Shown in pieces: positions 41,222 to 52,104 of a DNA stretch of 64,000 nt; positions within the stretch are counted from its first letter, which is position 1; each line of letters begins with the position of its first letter. Both the position numbers and the translations under genes were made by a program. This stretch comes from Chondrus crispus (Eukaryota > Rhodophyta > Florideophyceae > Gigartinales > Gigartinaceae): assembly GCF_000350225.1 (NCBI RefSeq), contig NW_005179241.1, positions 238,264 to 302,263 of the forward strand. The letters are read 5' to 3'. The notes below the pieces were generated by a model. It did not search any database. It saw nothing but the letters and a program-made list of their open reading frames with translations, and was not told where the DNA came from.

Positions 41222-42374
41222 TCAAGCCATATCCCACCATGCCATCGCATAGTATGAAGATCTTGCCCGTACAAGATCTAGCTTCGAATCAGATGAACTC
41301 GAAGACCTCCCAAGTGTCTTCCGCATGTACGGCATCTCTCCCATCTTCATAAATCCAACTGACTCAAACGCCCGCATCCCAGGTTTTCTGTCATTCCCTC
41401 GCTGCACAGATAGAACCATTGCACTCCCACACATACCCTTCTTTGCAGAACGCCCGCCCTGGTCCATTCTCAGAAGCTCCCCGGTCACGCTAGCCGCATA
41501 CTCAGACTTCTTTGCAACTACGGGTCCGATTTGTAACTCCGGCTGGTGGTCCTTTGTAGGACTTGCCAGGTACCGACCCCACGCAACTGCCACGATAGTC
41601 GAGCCAGACTTCAAAACTGCACACATCCCGTATTGCTTATAGATGCTCCGCAGCATCGATGCGCGTGATGCACCATTGGACTTTTCATCGAACTTGATTG
41701 CCTCCTCGTGTTCGGCCTTGCTTGGGACTCTTGGCTTGAGGCTGGAACGAGTGGGGGCAACTGCAGGCGGTCTTGCGTACATGACGATCTTGATGCTAGG
41801 TACGACTTTAAAGCCGAGGCGGCTGTACATTCCCACTCCGAGATCTGTGGAGGTGAGGATAACGGAAGATCGGCTCCTAAAAAGACACGAGACATTGCGA
41901 ACAGGGGTGGGCAATGGATTAACGAAAATGGATGTTAGAGAATGTGATTGAAAGAGGTGTAGAGGAAAAGAGATAGAGGCGAGATACAGGGCATTAGAAA
42001 TGCAAGTATACTTACTTCTTTGCTTCAGCGTGTTGCAAAAGTTGCGATACCAGTTTCGAGCCGATGCCCCTTCGTCTCATGCCCTCAGCTACGGCAACAT
42101 TCCCCATCCAGAAACTCTGCGGTGATATCTCATGGATGGTCCCAGATCCTATCAGGGTACCCTTCTTGTCATAAACGGCGGCAGTCACGGCCTTTGTGAC
42201 AGTCAGGTCAAACAAAGTCTGATTCCACCCGGCCTCGTCGTCTTGAAACTGAGCAATCTGAGCCAGAAGGCGCCGGCTCGGTGCCCTGTGTATTTGGATA
42301 TTTGTCCAAGGAGCTTGGGCTGATACAAGTCGTGTTAGTGTCGAAGATTGGCCTGATGAGTGAACGCGTGACAT
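41222..42374 (-). CDS. GNAT acetyltransferase, YitH-like, paralogue B, two exons
   Basis: Exon 1 is 42374-42016 and exon 2 is 41876-41222, with a 139-nt intron (GTAAGT to TTTTTAG, phase 2), giving 337 residues. The GNAT core: EAGWNQTLFDLTVTKAVT, FWMGNVAVAEGMRRRGIGSKLV with a full acetyl-CoA loop RRRGIG; then across the intron EAK-KSRSSVILTSTDLGVGMY and SRLGF. The second domain has LQIGPVVAKKSEYAASVTGELL and FESVGFMKM and ends AMAWWDMA, like paralogue A (TMWWDIA). A 31-base G tract lies 58 bp upstream of the ATG. Confidence 0.86.
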
Positions 42375-42429
42375 TTCGTAAACTCACTGCATGAGTTGGC
42401 TCATATATTGGGTGAAGGTTGCTTTTCGT

Positions 42430-42463
<34 letters not shown>

Positions 42464-44183
42464 CTGTGAGTGAAGTTTTAGGATGGCATTAACGCCGGAA
42501 AGAAAGTTACTGTGATGGCTATCGAGCTTTTGATTTATAGTCTTCTTCGAGATGCAAGCGATGCTGCTCTTACTGCGTGGGTTTGATTCGTACGTTCGAC
42601 AGAGTTAGAAATGCTGTCAACTATATTGGTTCAGGCTCACGTCCATCGAGAAACACGTGCAATTTAAACCAGTAGATGGAACTGGAATAAATCGATGTTG
42701 GTCTTGTGCTCTAAAAAAAAATGGGGCAAAACCACGTGTTGCTTGTCTGCTGAAGGGAATACGTAAATCTTGTTGCTTGCTATTGTTTTACAAACTAACG
42801 ACTTCCACAGAGCAGCTCGCCATTGTGCCCTAGTCACCACTGATTTGTAATCGACATATATGAATATGGTGTGAGAATGACAAACCTAGTCTCATCTGAA
42901 AGGATTTTAGTGTCGTAATACCTTTTCTGTATATTCTGTATATTCTGTACCATTGGAGTGATGGAAAGAAGAAGTACATTCAATTATGGAGGACGCAAAA
43001 CCAAATGTGTAAAGGACGTGGCGAGGGAAAACCTGTGGCTACGAGGTAACCTCGAAGAGGCGGGTGGCGGAGAGAGCTGGTTGTGTGGCTTGGTGGGCCT
43101 ACACACGAACAATGTCCTCGTTAAGCAATGAGAACGAGGGGGGTACCTGTCTGAGTGGCAGCAAGGCGTGATGAGGTAAATCCCGTAGCCAGAAGAGCAG
43201 TCAACAAGGAAATTCCTCAAGACGGCAATGCCGAAGTGACGTACGGTATGTCGACCAGATAACAAATACTGACGATTGGGTCCTTCGGGAGCTGATTTCT
43301 ACCGATAACAAGGAGACATGCTGGTGTTTAGTCAATATGCAAGGTTCCATTGCTCAAGGGTCCACGTTTGTTTTCTTTCTCGCAACCGTGCGGAACAAAG
43401 CAGTATTCACTCGTAGCCTACTTGAGATCGACGAGCAGAAACGCCAGCACCAGACGAAGGAGACATGAAAACATACATTTCGGAACAAGTCTACTTTGCA
43501 GCACATCTATTTCAAGTAAATATAGCAGCAAGCCGCGCGCTACAGTACCTCAACGCTGCCGCTGTACCTCAAGTGCACTCCCTACCGAGCACCCCCTCCC
43601 GCACTTTGACTTGATCAACACACCTCAAGATCGTAGAAATGCTACTTTCGCACTATGGTAGTAGGTGAAAGGATTCCGTGGTTTACGGAAAACTCAGTGC
43701 AGGTGTACTGTATTCATGCTGTCTAAGGTTGCAAAATGATGTTCCTGAGGCGAGCTCCACATCGACTTCGGCAACCTCCTCAGCAACAATTCGAACTGCA
43801 ATTCGAACTGCATTGCATCAGGGTGCGCTGTTTTTCTTGCGATCCAATTTCCCAACTCGTGGTTCGGAGCGTCCGGGGTTTCGAAAAGCAAGTCCTAGCC
43901 CGAGTTTACCGTATTGTGATGGCGACGATGTGTTGACGCAACGCCGTCTCTCAGGTGATGGAAGGCAGCAGCTGCGCCCAAGTCCTCTCATGTGGCTGAT
44001 GAGGATTTTTGGGACTCACACTTCATTCAAAATGATTTTCGCGCCTACAACCTATCACATGCGAGTCTATCAAAATTGGAATTTTTTGGGGGAGGCGAAT
44101 GTGTACCTATTTCTGTTCTTGCAGCGCGGTACAGTGCTGTCCGTCCACTCTCTTGGGCATGACAGTTTCCCGGTAACCAGTTG
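42375..44183. other. Long intergenic region
   Basis: 1.8 kb starting with the promoter region of paralogue B. I see no protein, RNA gene or clear transposon; short frames are unconvincing. The stretch is AT-rich with CTGTATATTCTGTATATTC near 42.93 kb. Confidence 0.5.
42433..42463. repeat. 31-base G homopolymer
   Basis: An uninterrupted G run in the presumed promoter of paralogue B. The length may be affected by sequencing error. Confidence 0.85.
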
Positions 44184-44444
44184 CAGGGGGGGACGCGCAA
44201 TAGTGCCGCTTTTGTTACTGCCTCCCTCAGATTAGTGCCGCCCAAGACTTGGCAGACACAGGTCGTGGCACGTGTCACAGACGACGTCGTCACCTCCCTC
44301 TCCACTGGCAAGGCTGTTTGGATCTTTGGAGAGTCTGGTTGTGGAGTGCGATGTGAGCAACGCTTTATTGCACTTGAGGTTTGCGAAACGAGCCTTTTTG
44401 GAAGCTAGGTGTCCGCAGGGATTTGCCACAGGAAATTGGTACTG
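44184..44444. mobile_element. Second pogo-like deletion derivative with transposase tail
   Basis: Starts CAGGGGGGGACG, has two copies of the TAGTGCCGC motif in its first 50 bp, and ends GGTACTG before TA. The plus strand near 44290-44405 reads LARLFGSLESLVVEC and LRFAKRAFLEAR, matching the tail in the 11640-12212 element. The edges are less sure than there because the left flank is TG, not TA. Confidence 0.5.
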
Positions 44445-44445
44445 T

Positions 44446-45450
44446 ACTGAGAGAAACCTACCCTTCAGAACAGGTTAATTTGGGACACTTTTCAAACATT
44501 TAAAAACAAAGCAAACCTCCAATCCACCGTATAGAGTGGAAATACGTCAGATGCCCAGCCATGATGTACAAAACAGATCAGTACGGCCAGAATGCGGCTG
44601 CCAGAGTCGCGATCAGGAGAATAGGTCCTGCGCGGTCATCCGCTCCGAGACGTCTGACCCTGGCCCCGTCTCATTTTTGCCCCTGGTGTTGCGTCCATGA
44701 CTCAGCTCGCCTGGTATGCCGTGTTGTAGCGCATTTTTATTCGTTTAAATATCATTGGTGCGCCACTGCCAACAGTGGACGAAGCATGATGGAATCGCTA
44801 CGGGAAATACCTGTCACTGTAAGTCCAGTTATGCTTGTGACCACGTCTTTCCAAAACTTGCACGGACGTTTATAGTTTCGCCTAAAATTTCCGCAAACGT
44901 TTTGGCAATGGTTTGCCGATTCTTTTCGGTTTTGTGGAAAAGTGGCTCAGTGGGAAGATATCATTACAGCTAATCGAGCTGTTTACAAATTGCTTACGTA
45001 TGTTTCTGAGTTTCGCAGAAAAAATTGCTCAAACTTTCGGCAGCACTTTGGGAACCTTTGAAACTTCAGAAACATTCAGCAACCTTTTCAAAGATGCCGG
45101 ATCGCATTACAGCTCCGATCGAGGGTGGATGGAAATATTCCATCATTGAGGCCTTGCTTGCAGGATCCAACAAGGTCCACCACCAGGACCAATGGGAGTG
45201 CCGTTTGAGGCGAATATCAGAAAAATCAATTGTCAACCAGGATTTTACGGAGCCATGAGCCCTGGTAGTTGGGACCAAAGTTGTATGGCTCTGGGTCACA
45301 GGCTCTGGTGCCAGGGCCATTATTGGGACGCATTCTCCTGAATGCGACTCTGCCAGTAAAACTTTGATAAGTCCGCGCATATACTCCATACCCACCAGAA
45401 CTCATGAAATCGGGGATCCAGACTAATTTGGGACATGTCGTTTATTGTTC
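44446..45450. other. Transposon debris with pogo-type terminus
   Basis: A terminus-like sequence TA-CCCTTCAGAACAGG...TTAATTTGGGACAC sits at 44458-44488 and a shorter CTAATTTGGGACATG at 45424-45438, next to the end of the minus-strand pogo frame. No gene is evident between. Confidence 0.45.
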
Positions 45451-47258
45451 CTAGCTACTGCTTGATTGTCTTTTCACAAGAGGCCGGTTGGGCGAGCTGT
45501 TGCAGAGCCCTCGCGACAACTGCCTCGTCGCATCAGCGCTTTTTGTTGCTTTTTCCACAGCCTTTCTCGCAGCCTCTTGCCCCTTTTCCGCTACACGCTC
45601 GGCTTTTTTTCGCTCGCAATCGACCTTTCTGCGGCTCTTCTCTTGCGCTTCGTGCGCTTTCGCAGCACTAAGCTCCAATTGTCTCTGCATTTTCAGGACC
45701 TTAGCTGCTTCCACCTTTTCCATATTCTGCCTGCGTAGATCCATGGTATGCTTCATTGTGATATATTCCCCAGGTGCTCCGCAATGCAACGCAGTATATT
45801 TAGCGTGACATTTTTTGTTACTGCTGCGTTGTGTGCTGGCAGATTTACTCTTCCGTGCCTCCATCAGAATACTGTTGACTGTCCTGTGTCTTTGAATCAA
45901 TAATAAAAGTTCTTGCAACTTGCGTGAAGCTCCTGACGAGCTCTCAATTATTTTCAAAACGTCCTGGTACGTGTAGTTGTCAGCACGACGACGTGGTACT
46001 GCTGGAAGTCTGGTCGCGACAGGGCATGTCTTTAACCGTTGTTTAATGAGTCTCGTCTCCTGTTTAAATTCGTCCGCCGTTCTTTACGACCTCTCTGCAA
46101 AGTAGAATTCCATGGTAAAAGTCCCGTAGCTTGGCAGGACATTTTGATATCACGCACAGTAATGGATTTATGACCCTTGACCCCATCCATGAGCTTCACT
46201 TGCATGGATCTCGTATCAGTGAGAGTCATTGCGCAAATTTCGTCCCTCGTCGTTCTGACAGTCCGCTGAAATGTTTTGTTGACAGAATTATGACATGGCT
46301 GTAGAAAGTGCGATGTATTAGCCGGGCTCTGAACAACGTCACACTTGTAATAAGTGCACAGCTCCAACCACTCCATACTTTTACGGTAACTATGCCCATC
46401 AAGACACAAAAAGTAGTGCAGAAAAGCACTAACTGTTCTCCTTACAAAACGATTGAGGTGCTCGATAAAAATTGGCATCACATCCATTTGCATGGATCCG
46501 TTCTCTGTCATTACCACGCAGGCATCGTCCGGGCACCAGCCATGTTCAGACAAAGGATGAAGGCGTCCATTTTCAAATTTATAAATGCCTGAATCGAGGG
46601 GCTCAAACCACTTTGACATACGAGTCTTCCCTTCAACAATAAAAAGGGAGGAGCTTTCAAACCGGAAGCTGATATTGCAATAACACATGTTACATGCTTC
46701 CCACTTCCACCAGACGTGGCTGAGGATACGAAACCCCCGGGGTGAGTATTCGAGGGTCCCAGATCCTTCACTCTTTTGCCCAATTCTGCATCAACCTTCA
46801 TTTCATCCATATTCCACAAACGGTCAGCATCTCCAAAAGTACCAGGGTGTACGTTATCAACCTGCTTGAGAGCAGTTACGTAGGATAGCACGTGTTTATA
46901 ACTTTCCCCCTTCAGTTTTGCACTGTCTTTATTTTCGCTGTTTCGAAATGTAATCTCCCGGTGTCGTGCCCGAAATGACCTGACAGTGTCATCACAAGGA
47001 AGGAGACTCAGCCACCCTAGACGTCCATCTGCGGCAATCTTTGCCATTACAGTTTTTAGAGCAGGGAAAGTCAAAGCGAAGCCCCGTTGAGCCGCAAACG
47101 TTATGCGCCTTACAATCATGTTCTCTTCTTCCATCGACAAAACGGTATTTCGCCCAACACTGTTGGGAAGAACGGCCTGCATAATTCCGTCGGAACTTGC
47201 CTGAACGAGTTCAATTGATCGCAGCCTGGCTCGTAAATGTGTTACCGTATTCGGAAAT
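45451..47258 (-). pseudogene. Second pogo-type transposase, decayed
   Basis: The pieces read minus-strand from about 47258: a degraded DNA-binding region, EEENMIVRRITFAAQRGFAL, first catalytic Asp in LWNMDEM, HVTCVIAISASGLKAPP, a frameshift near 46.64 kb, KTRMSKWFEPLD, MDVMPIFIEHLNRF, second Asp in CLDGHSYRKSMEWLEL, then ANTSHFLQPCHN where the third Asp is His. Another frameshift near 46.1 kb leads into a Lys/Glu/Ala-rich coiled tail with HCGAPGEY (45957-45451), parallel to CGAPSRC in the 19-22 kb copy. It is related to but distinct from that element. The left terminus may be at 44460 or 45424; no right terminus is found. Confidence 0.8.
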
Positions 47259-47590
47259 GAAGTACCTTAGGCTATACTAGAAAGGGAGAGAGCTGACTCC
47301 ACTTGAGTCAAGCTGAGTCCCCTTTCATCCATCTAAGTCAAGCACACTCTTATGGTAGTTTAAGTGGTTTAATATGTCTATATAACACGTACTCTGACCT
47401 ATTGCAGTCGGGTTCTCCCTGGTTGTAAATAAAGTTTTTTATCATACGCGATATGCACCGTGATTTTAATACAATTCTCAATAAACTCAATTACAGTAGG
47501 GGCAAAAGAAGCCATTGAATTTCTTGAAAAACTCAAAGTATTGCAACCTATCACAGCACTCCGCCTGTCCAGTCCAAATATCCGTCAACA

Positions 47591-47790
47591 AGTAAACATT
47601 TACTTGCCAACAAGTAAACATTTACTTTCCACGGGGTAAAAATTGACCCCCGATCAACAAGTAAACATTTACTTGCCACTGGGTAAACATTGACCAACCG
47701 TCTAATTTTCTAGTAAACATTTACTTGCCACTGGGTAAACATTGACCACCCGTCTAATTTTCTAGTAAACATGTTCCCGCTACTGGGCAA
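47591..47790. repeat. Tandem array with 52-bp period
   Basis: Copies start near 47592, 47614, 47661, 47713 and 47765; the last three are spaced exactly 52 bp. The core AAGTAAACATTTACTT is itself near-palindromic and is followed by CTGGGTAAACATTGACC. A related AAGTTAACATTTGCC lies near 48400. Confidence 0.8.
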
Positions 47791-48189
47791 ATCAATATGA
47801 GAATACCATTTCCACTGCTGCATGCGCATGGACACTCTTTATTACCTATGTACCGCACTTGATCTTCTGGATGATATAAACTGGACTGTTTTCGGTAGTG
47901 AAAAATCGATACAATCTTGGTAAATCATACAAATAGATGAAGTTTTAACAATTCTCATGAGTTCGATCTGTAAAGTCCAGTTCTCTACCATTGGTGAAGC
48001 TGTCACGAATTACGCTGCGCTAATGAGATTAAATTACTTAGTAATAAAGCGCAAATGAGAAGGCAACATCCTGCAAACTTTAATATACTTAATGCGACTT
48101 CAAGATAGTGAGTGTTTTTCTTTGGCAAAGACGCTTGATCGTGGCGACATACATACTGTGCTCTCTTCATGTGTATTGAAACTCCAAAA

Positions 48190-48372
48190 AGGACCCAAAA
48201 CTCATTATGAGATTTGGAAGGCCGAAAAGGGACCCAAAACTCATTATGAGTTTCGAACCCCCACAAAAAGGTATTTGAAACTCATTATGAGTTTCGAATA
48301 CCAAAAAAAGGGGTTCGAAACTCATAATGAGTTTCGAACCCCCAAGAAAAGGTATTCAATATTCAAAATGAG
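48190..48372. repeat. Left palindrome array
   Basis: Four or five units about 50-55 bp apart: AAACTCATTATGAGTTTCG cores separated by spacers such as AACCCCCACAAAAAGGTA. The outermost units are the most worn. Confidence 0.85.
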
Positions 48373-48683
48373 GTTGACACTACATATTCCGTAAACAAGT
48401 TAACATTTGCCTGCTGCTCACTTAACATTAACCACCTCAGCAAAGGACAAATGCAAACATCGACCCTGAAAACAGGTGGCTTACTCAATTCATGAGTATA
48501 GGACCCATGAAACAGGGCGTTCCATACTCGAAGTGGTAGTTTAGTCAGTCTTTTAACAGGACTATACGCTTTTTCAAAGTCCGTAGGTCGCTGAGTGATC
48601 TTCAGAAGAAATATGGGACTCAATAGGATAGCACAGATAGCTTCAACACATAAGTCTCGATACCATTTTACTTTCGTGCCTAC

Positions 48684-51581
48684 TCAGAGATCTCTATCAG
48701 AAGCATCAACATCAATACAGTTTACGGCAGAATCATTCTTTTCCAAGCCTTGAGCATTCTTGATATCGTCGCCACTCGTTTTAATTTTCAAGAACAACGT
48801 CGAGATAACTTTGCGCAGGAGAAGATCCTGTGTTACTTCCTTCAGGCAACTCAGAATCTCAATTCGGGCATCAAATGCTGATAACGCATTTTCAACTTTC
48901 ATTGTCAGATCGGTAAGCTTTTCCATCTGTACAGCTGAAGCTTCTTCGACAATTTCGTTCATTGCCTCAGCTACATTCTTCTGAATCATTTTCATTTCCA
49001 ACAAGTCTCCCTTCATTGTGTGCCGACTTTTATGCTTCGTATCTGAACGAGATACGGAGGCTTTAATTTTTCTTTCGGAACTGCCTGGGATATTACCAAG
49101 AAACTTGGATCTCTTCTGTTTTTTCTGCGGAGATTTCGATCCAGATGGGGCAACCAAAGAATCAAACCGCTGTCGCTTGCGAAGGATGTTGTACGCGCCA
49201 ACCCCGCTATCCAATCCAAGCGATTCCTCGACTGAAATGTTGTCGAGATCTTCGAGTCGTTTGGCGGCAATGGCTGGATTAATCTGCACGCCACAGATGT
49301 GATGTCCTCTCCTATTTTGGCTCTCAACGATGTTTGTGTCCTGAAATCCAGTGCGGAAATTTTGATCAGCCATATTTGAAAACGCTGTAATTGCCAACGT
49401 CTTGAAGGGGTATTTTAGTACCCAGTCTGCCCAAGACCTGTCCAGCGATCTGACGTAGTCCAGAGCCTCGTTTGCCTCCATAACGCTTCTGCAGTTGCGC
49501 ATTTTCATCATCGTTCTATAGAACACATCTCTGATATTCACCGGTAGTCGGGCCGCTCGTCGCCTTGCATCCCTGTCAAAATGAACAGTACAACCAATCA
49601 TGATGTTTTCCACATGCATACGTGCTGAACCTCCGATTGTCGATTGAAGGGCCAGGGCAATTCCTTCTATTTCGGCGGCATCGAAGTCAGTAGTTATTGA
49701 CCTGATTTCGATGCACCGGATCCCGCATTGGTCTACATTGAACACGTATGGTACGCGTATTAAGCATAAACTTTGCGGCGCACTCACAGCTCTTCTCCAG
49801 TATGTCTGCATGTGATCCAGGAACAGTTTCCATCCCATACAGTACGAATCACGCGTAAGTCGGTTCATCATGAATCTGGCGACGACAATTCCCTTCGTTC
49901 CTGATAGGCCGGGATGAGCTTGTGCTACAACATTGTATAAATACCACGAAACTTTAGCCGACAATCGAAATGGCTTGAAACTTTCTTTTGTCGACATGAC
50001 AACCTTCACCATAGAAACGTCATTTTCCAATGTCTTGAAGGTCGCATCTCCGGCAAAGCTAGATGACGTCGCTCCTTTTGCGATCATTGAATTAGTTGCT
50101 AAAAGAACCACCGCTCCTCCTTTTTCCACAGTTCTGGCTTCTCTCACATATTCGTTTCTCTCATCCGCTGCCATTTCAAACAAAGTTCCAATGCTTTCTC
50201 TTTCTTTTGCGCCAGATTGCATTGCCGTGCAGATATCGTAAATTCTGTGGTCACTTACAGAAACCCCGGAACCTCTAGCTCCAAAGCTATGCAATAGTTT
50301 CTTCTGAACCTCCAATTTGATGTGGGCTGCGGGGGCTCCTCTCGACTTGCGAGCTTCTTCAACAATAAGAGTATCTTTCGCGAAAGAGGATACAGGCGGG
50401 GGTGGCGGGGGATGGTTGTGTATTCCTTGAAAGTAGGCAAAACAAATTGTGTTTTGTTCTCGAGGCAGTCCTCGCAATATATCACCTCTTTTGTAGACCG
50501 CGGTATGGCACGACACCTGACCGACCGGTTGCATGAGGATTAATTTTACAGGGCAAGCCCCAGTCTCGATAAGAGATGTTCCGTGATCCGGACATTGAGC
50601 AGTTCTCTTTCCCTTGCTGAGGAAGAACATACAGTCCTCTTTGCTGCAGTCTGCGACTCTCCCGCTATGTAACATCTCTTGCAATTCAACCAGAGCCTCA
50701 TCTGTCAACGCATGTAGAGATTGAGATGAGTGCTTCGGCGACGCCCAACCTTCGATGCTAGACCGTTTATCCCCATCTCCCTTTCGAAAACCAGAACAAC
50801 CAAGGAAATATTCTCCAGTGGATCTGTTTTTCCTTAATTTAGGGACTCCTCGCCATTTTTGCACTACCCCTGGAGCTCCTTGTGATGCAGTTGGAGTCCT
50901 GATGTATTGACAATACCCACCCGCACTGTTGACTTTTTTTTGTACCGACAAAAACAAAGTCCTTGCCAAACGCTTAGCGGTATGCTTCGCAGAAGCGCTA
51001 CCATCCTTCCTCTCCCTCTGTTCGGAAAGAAGCTGCTCAAACGTTTCACTATTTCCATGGCTTCTCCCGCTAAATGAAGATGGTACCAGCGCACAATGCT
51101 TCACTCCGAGGCACTTGTATCTCCGCTTCTGCATGATTTCGCTGCTTTCCAGAAATGGAACGCGCCCATCCCAATTTCCGTTAGCCTTGAAGCGATAAAC
51201 CAATTGATTTAAAACCTGACTGCTTGTCTGACCGCGGATTACATGCAGAACGCCATCTTCACTTGTTTCAAGCATGGAAATAACGAGAGAATTATGAGAT
51301 TGCAGGCTCTCTGCCATCATTCTTGAACAAACATGGTACATGACAGACGCAGACTCTCTCATAATCCCAATAACAGAAGTCTTTGGGAGCCACTTGGTCT
51401 CCTTCACGTCCATGACCGAAGTAATTTGTGACTTATCATGACATGACGATGTCAGTATAGGAGTTCCAACATCAGAAGGGAAAGAGGAGACTCTCTGGTC
51501 TTCACTTTGGGACGTCTGTGGATGAGTTAGATCAATGACTTCCTCTAGCTCATCCACTGTTGCGTAATTGGTACTGCTCAT
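48684..51581 (-). CDS. MULE-type transposase, 965 residues, uninterrupted
   Basis: Start chosen at ATG 51581 (MSSTNYATVDELEEVIDLTH); the upstream frame has no domain content. Residue numbers count from there. EEVIDLT near 13-19 looks like a SUMO-interaction motif. A Cys-rich region ends in HNHPPPPPP (near 388), like the HxH end of WRKY/GCM1-type zinc modules common in MULE N-termini. The catalytic domain has Asp 512 in AGDATFKTLEN, Asp 632 in TTDFDAAEIEGIALAL, the CxxH motif in IGCTVHFDRDARRR (about 664-667) and Glu 753 in DTNIVESQNRRG. The tail is basic (KSPQKKQKRSKF) with a coiled coil. Transposases of this group cut and paste DNA with long inverted termini. No stop, frameshift or intron is apparent. 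Confidence 0.82.
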   Translation of the reverse strand: MSSTNYATVDELEEVIDLTHPQTSQSEDQRVSSFPSDVGTPILTSSCHDKSQITSVMDVKETKWLPKTSVIGIMRESASVMYHVCSRMMAESLQSHNSLVISMLETSEDGVLHVIRGQTSSQVLNQLVYRFKANGNWDGRVPFLESSEIMQKRRYKCLGVKHCALVPSSFSGRSHGNSETFEQLLSEQRERKDGSASAKHTAKRLARTLFLSVQKKVNSAGGYCQYIRTPTASQGAPGVVQKWRGVPKLRKNRSTGEYFLGCSGFRKGDGDKRSSIEGWASPKHSSQSLHALTDEALVELQEMLHSGRVADCSKEDCMFFLSKGKRTAQCPDHGTSLIETGACPVKLILMQPVGQVSCHTAVYKRGDILRGLPREQNTICFAYFQGIHNHPPPPPPVSSFAKDTLIVEEARKSRGAPAAHIKLEVQKKLLHSFGARGSGVSVSDHRIYDICTAMQSGAKERESIGTLFEMAADERNEYVREARTVEKGGAVVLLATNSMIAKGATSSSFAGDATFKTLENDVSMVKVVMSTKESFKPFRLSAKVSWYLYNVVAQAHPGLSGTKGIVVARFMMNRLTRDSYCMGWKLFLDHMQTYWRRAVSAPQSLCLIRVPYVFNVDQCGIRCIEIRSITTDFDAAEIEGIALALQSTIGGSARMHVENIMIGCTVHFDRDARRRAARLPVNIRDVFYRTMMKMRNCRSVMEANEALDYVRSLDRSWADWVLKYPFKTLAITAFSNMADQNFRTGFQDTNIVESQNRRGHHICGVQINPAIAAKRLEDLDNISVEESLGLDSGVGAYNILRKRQRFDSLVAPSGSKSPQKKQKRSKFLGNIPGSSERKIKASVSRSDTKHKSRHTMKGDLLEMKMIQKNVAEAMNEIVEEASAVQMEKLTDLTMKVENALSAFDARIEILSCLKEVTQDLLLRKVISTLFLKIKTSGDDIKNAQGLEKNDSAVNCIDVDASDRDL

Positions 51582-51698
51582 CCTGTTCGATCTGCAAAAT
51601 GCGACTTTACAAATCAGTGAGACTATACTTTTCTGAAGATAGGGATTGACGTACAAATCTTCTCTGACTCTACACAGTTTTGGTAAACAAAAAACCAC

Positions 51699-52104
51699 AC
51701 TAAAATGGTCTCAATGAAAAGGCTACACTCGACGAAGAACCACAAAAAAGTAACGTTACAAGCAAGTACAGGAATTGTATATTCTACAGTCAAGAGTTAA
51801 GAGTAAGCAAGAGTTATAGCTCGGGCTCGAAAAGGTTAACGGCTTCAAAATGGTCTAGATCAAAGAAAGGCCCACTCTACCCCTCTGCGTGGGTGCGGGG
51901 TGCGTGGGGGTATGCCATACCGTTCTCGTTGGGGCATTCAACCCAGCAACAACGGTTCATTAATGATCAAAGGTACAGGTATATAAGTTACAAACCACAT
52001 CACCCACGGGGGTCCCGACCCACGGCAGCTATCCTGGCTTATTTTTGGTCCAAAAGCAAACGCAAATAACACTGTGCGTGGATTATACAAATGAAGGACA
52101 GATG
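51699..52104. other. Spacer upstream of the transposase gene
   Basis: About 400 bp of non-coding sequence, the likely promoter and 5' UTR of the minus-strand transposase. Confidence 0.5.
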
